DNA from: Mesorhizobium huakuii
GTDB taxonomy: Bacteria; Pseudomonadota; Alphaproteobacteria; Rhizobiales; Rhizobiaceae
Length of the DNA stretch: 64,000 bases
Direction of reading: 5' to 3'
NCBI RefSeq assembly: GCF_014189455.1
Contig: NZ_CP050296.1
Coordinates: forward strand, 1,550,001-1,614,000
Position numbers and translations under genes: made by a program. This document shows positions 61,091 through 64,000 of this stretch, one piece after another; the first letter of the stretch is position 1, and the number at the start of each line of letters is the position of its first letter. The notes under the pieces were generated by a model. That model saw only the letters and a list, made by a program, of their open reading frames with translations. It did no database searches and was not told the DNA's origin.

Positions 61091-63176
61091 ATGGCGATCA
61101 GCGAAAGCATCCAGCCCGGCGCGGTGGCCAAGAATGGCCGCGATGTCTTCTTCGCGCTCGGCATCGTCATCATCCTGGCCGTGCTGTTCCTGCCGATCCC
61201 GGCCTTTCTCATCGATATCGGCCTCGCCTTCTCGATCGCGCTCTCGGTGCTGATCCTGATGGTGGCGCTGTGGATCCAGCGGCCGCTCGATTTCTCGTCG
61301 TTCCCGACTGTGCTGCTGATCGCCACGATGCTGCGGTTGTCGCTCAACATCGCCACCACGCGCATGATCCTGTCGCATGGCAATGAGGGCACGCACGCCG
61401 CGGGCTATGTCATCGCCGGCTTCTCCAAGCTGGTGATGGCCAGCGACTTCGTCATCGGCCTGATCGTCTTCATGATCCTGATCGTGGTGAACTTCATCGT
61501 CATCACCAAGGGCGCCACACGTATCGCCGAAGTCGGGGCCCGCTTCACCCTCGACGCCATCCCCGGCAAGCAGATGTCGATCGACGCCGATCTCTCCGCC
61601 GGCATGATCGACGACAAGACGGCGCAGCTGCGCCGCCGCGAACTGGAAGAAGAAAGCTCGTTCTTCGGTTCGATGGACGGTGCCTCGAAATTCGTGCGCG
61701 GCGACGCCATTGCCGGCCTCATCATCACCGCCATCAACATCGTCGGCGGCATCGCCATCGGCTATATCAGGCACGGCATGGGCATGGGCGAGGCCGCCGA
61801 CGTGTTCATCAAGCTGTCGGTCGGCGACGGCCTGGTCACCCAGATCCCGGCGCTGATCGTCTCGCTCGCCGCCGGCCTGCTGGTTTCAAGGGCGGCACCC
61901 GCGCTCGACCAACCAGGCCGTGTTCGGCCAGCTCGGCGCGCACCCGCGCGCGCTTTACGTGGCGGCGGCACTGCTGGTGTTGCTCGGCCTGATGCCCGGC
62001 CTACCGCTGTTCCCCTTCTTTGCGCTGGCAGGTGGCATGGCCGGCCTCGGCTATGTCATTCCGATGCGCGCCAACCGCGTCCTCGCCGCGGCCGAGGCGC
62101 TGAAGACCCAGGAAAAGGCGACCAAGGCCGAGGAAGAGAAGAACTCGGTCAAGGCCTCGCTCGCCACCGCCGAGATCGAACTCCTGATCGGCAAGCAACT
62201 GTCGACCCGGCTCTTGGTGTCGCATCAGGAGCTGGTCTTCCGCATGGGCAAGATGCGCAAGAAATTCGCCCAGCAATACGGCTTCGTCGTGCCGGAAGTG
62301 CGCGTCGCCGATGATTTCGCCATCCCGCCGAAGAGCTACCAGATCAAGGTGCATGGCACGGTGGTTGCCGAATATTCGATGCGCGTCGGCGAGATCATGG
62401 TGCTGCTCGGCAACCGCGAGGTGCCCGAAATACCCGGCGAAGAGATCCGCGAGCCGGCCTTCGGCATGCGCGCGTATTCCGTCATGGAAACCTTCGCCGA
62501 GGATTTGAAACGCGAGAACTACACCTTCGCCGACAACATGTCGGTGCTGCTCACCCATCTTTCCGAGGTGATCCGCAACAACCTGCCGCAACTCCTGTCC
62601 TACAAGGACATGAAGGCGCTGCTCGAGCGCCAGGACCAGGAATACCGCAAGCTCGCCGACGAGATCTGCACCACGCACATCTCCTATCCCGGCCTGCAGG
62701 CGGTGCTGAAGCTCTTGCTCGCCGAGCGCGTCTCGATCCGCAATCTGCATCTGATCATCGAGGCCATCGCCGAGATCGCACCGCATGTGCGCCGCACCGA
62801 GCAGATCGTCGAACATGTCCGCATCCGCATGGCCCAGCAGATCTGTGGCGACCTTTCGGAAGGCGGCGTACTCAAGGTGCTACGCCTCGGCAACCGCTGG
62901 GACCTCGCCTTCCACCAGAGCCTCAAGCGCGACGCCAAGGGCGAGGTGCGCGAGTTCGACATCGATCCGCGCCAGCTCGAGGAATTCGGCCAGGACGCCA
63001 CCAAGGCGATCAAGAAATTCCTCGAAGCCGGTGAGCGCTTCGTCCTCGTCACCGCGCCCGACGCCCGCCCCTATGTGCGCATGATCATCGAGCGCCTTTT
63101 CACCACGCTGCCGGTGCTCTCCCATGTCGAAATCGCCAAGGGCGTCGAGATCAGGGTGCTCGGGACCATATCGTGA
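61091..63176 (+). CDS. flhA: FlhA, flagellar type III export gate (frameshift in this sequence)
   Basis: The N-terminal membrane part ([43 protein letters not shown] ... [28 protein letters not shown]) and the rest ([35 protein letters not shown], then the cytoplasmic domain) are in different frames. They join if a G is restored at 61890-61892 (AGGGC to AGGGGC) and another near 61903 (GCGCTC to GCGGCTC). That yields the conserved FlhA sequence S-R-G-G-T-R-G-S-T-N-Q. The product is about 695 residues, normal for FlhA. The cytoplasmic nonamer-ring domain is intact to the stop. Two losses 13 bases apart fit local sequence error. Confidence 0.9.
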
Positions 63177-63925
63177 GCGTTCTCTCGCAGAGCGTCGTCA
63201 TCGCGGCGTTCCTCGCCTTCTGCCGCATCGGCGCCTGCTTCATGCTGATGCCGGGCCTGTCCAGCGCCCGCGTGCCGGTGCAGGTCAGGCTGTTCGTGGC
63301 GGTTGCCGCCACCGGCGGCCTGCTCGCCTTCCTGTGGGATCGCATCATTCCCTTCGTCGATCCGCGCCCGCAGATCCTGGTGCCGATGATCATCTCGGAA
63401 CTTCTGGTCGGCGGGCTGATCGGCGCCATGACCAGGCTCTACATGGAAGCGCTGCGCTTCATGGGCTCGGCGATCGCCATGCTGATCGGCTATGGCGGCT
63501 CCGGCGGCCCGGCGATCGAGGAGCCGGAACCGCAGGCGGCGCTCGCCGCCATCATCTCGTTCTCGGCGCTGTTGATGCTGTTCGTCTTCGATTTCGACCA
63601 CGAGATCGTCCGCGCCCTGGTGGCGTCCTACACGGTGGCGCCGGTCAACGTCTTCTTCAACCCGCAGGCCGCACTCGTCGACATCACCGACACCGTGTCG
63701 GATACCTTCTTCCTGGTCATCCGCCTCGGCAGCCCGTTCGTCGCCTATGCCATTCTGGTCAATCTGACGATCGGCTTCGTCAACAAACTGACCCCGCAGA
63801 TCCCGATCTATTTCATCTCCCAGCCCTTCGTCATCGCCGGCGGCATGATCATCTTCTATTTCGCCATCGGCACCATGTTGACGCTCTTCGTCGACGGCTT
63901 CGTCGACCTGACTCTGGCGAGGTAG
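63173..63925 (+). CDS. fliR: FliR, flagellar export gate protein
   Basis: 250-residue polytopic protein of the FliR/SctT family, with hydrophobic segments beginning [38 protein letters not shown]. The later segment [39 protein letters not shown] is diagnostic. The GTG start (63173-63175) overlaps the flhA stop (GTGA). Completes the FlhA/FlhB/FliP/FliQ/FliR gate in this window. Confidence 0.95.
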   Translation: MSVLSQSVVIAAFLAFCRIGACFMLMPGLSSARVPVQVRLFVAVAATGGLLAFLWDRIIPFVDPRPQILVPMIISELLVGGLIGAMTRLYMEALRFMGSAIAMLIGYGGSGGPAIEEPEPQAALAAIISFSALLMLFVFDFDHEIVRALVASYTVAPVNVFFNPQAALVDITDTVSDTFFLVIRLGSPFVAYAILVNLTIGFVNKLTPQIPIYFISQPFVIAGGMIIFYFAIGTMLTLFVDGFVDLTLAR

Positions 63926-63927
63926 CG

Positions 63928-64000
63928 ATGACCACACGCAAGGACCGCCTGAAGAAACTGGTCAAGGTGCAGGAACAGCTGACGGCGCTGCATGAGACCC
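63928..64000 (+). CDS. Start of a short coiled-coil protein, FliJ-like (partial)
   Basis: An ATG at 63928 two bases after the fliR stop begins MTTRKDRLKKLVKVQEQLTA and is cut by the window end after 24 codons. The charged helical start and position after fliR suggest a FliJ-like export chaperone or the small hypothetical gene common after fliR in rhizobia. Too short to decide. Confidence 0.6.
   Translation, partial: MTTRKDRLKKLVKVQEQLTALHET

Noticed and set aside
61890..61904. Programmed ribosomal frameshifting in flhA (and in motB, fliN, motE, fliK)
   Set aside because: No slippery heptamer with downstream structure was seen, two separate base losses are needed in flhA, and the same kind of loss occurs in unrelated genes.

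Overview
The window looks like a high-GC alphaproteobacterial chromosome of the order Rhizobiales, most like Mesorhizobium or a close Phyllobacteriaceae relative. The evidence is a single long flagellar/motility cluster with rhizobium-type members (visN/visR, motC, motE, ftcR/rem, flaF/flbT, DUF1217, divergent fliM) in an order close to the one I remember for Sinorhizobium. Rhizobial intergenic mosaic-like palindromes and polyamine ABC systems fit this. No rRNA, tRNA, CRISPR array, phage or insertion sequence was seen.

Layout. (1) 1-6462, minus strand: a polyamine-type ABC transporter operon (ATPase, two permeases, binding protein), then a palindromic repeat block and two tandem paralogous serine hydrolases. 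(2) 6603-10251: a large amidohydrolase, a divergent TetR regulator and an acetylpolyamine-amidohydrolase/HDAC-like enzyme. (3) 10317-14477, minus: a TMEM43-like membrane protein and a periplasmic M16 protease. (4) 14478-47755: flagellar cluster. visN-visR (+); motA-fliM-fliN-fliG-flhB-orf (-); DUF1217-flgF-fliI-orf (+); flgB-flgC-fliE-flgG-flgA-flgI-motE-flgH-fliL-fliP (+); flagellins flaA and flaB; fliF-fliH-motB-motC-fliK-transglycosylase-ftcR (+); flgE-flgK-flgL-flaF-flbT-flgD-fliQ (+). (5) 47756-61021: about 13 kb of non-flagellar genes. These are asparagine synthase, an MFS exporter, a polyamine uptake/oxidation operon headed by an autoregulated XRE-cupin regulator, a ClC channel, a Cys-rich small secreted protein and an ABM monooxygenase. 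(6) 61022-64000: flhA-fliR and the start of a FliJ-like gene, completing the flagellar export set.

How the parts work together. VisN/VisR probably act at the top of the motility hierarchy and FtcR (Rem-like) in the middle. Six flagellar transcription units (motA, DUF1217, flgB, fliF, flgE, flhA) share an element CRCRCAAG-N9-NTA just upstream of their first gene. I propose it as the common mid-level promoter/activator site. The flagellins lack it. They carry leader hairpins instead, and flaB also has CtrA-like TTAA-N7-TTAA boxes.

Quality caution. Six genes (fliN, motE, motB, fliK, the MFS gene, flhA) are each broken by loss of one G or C from a short G/C run (flhA twice). The shared signature argues for sequencing or assembly error rather than real gene decay, so these genes are annotated across the break.
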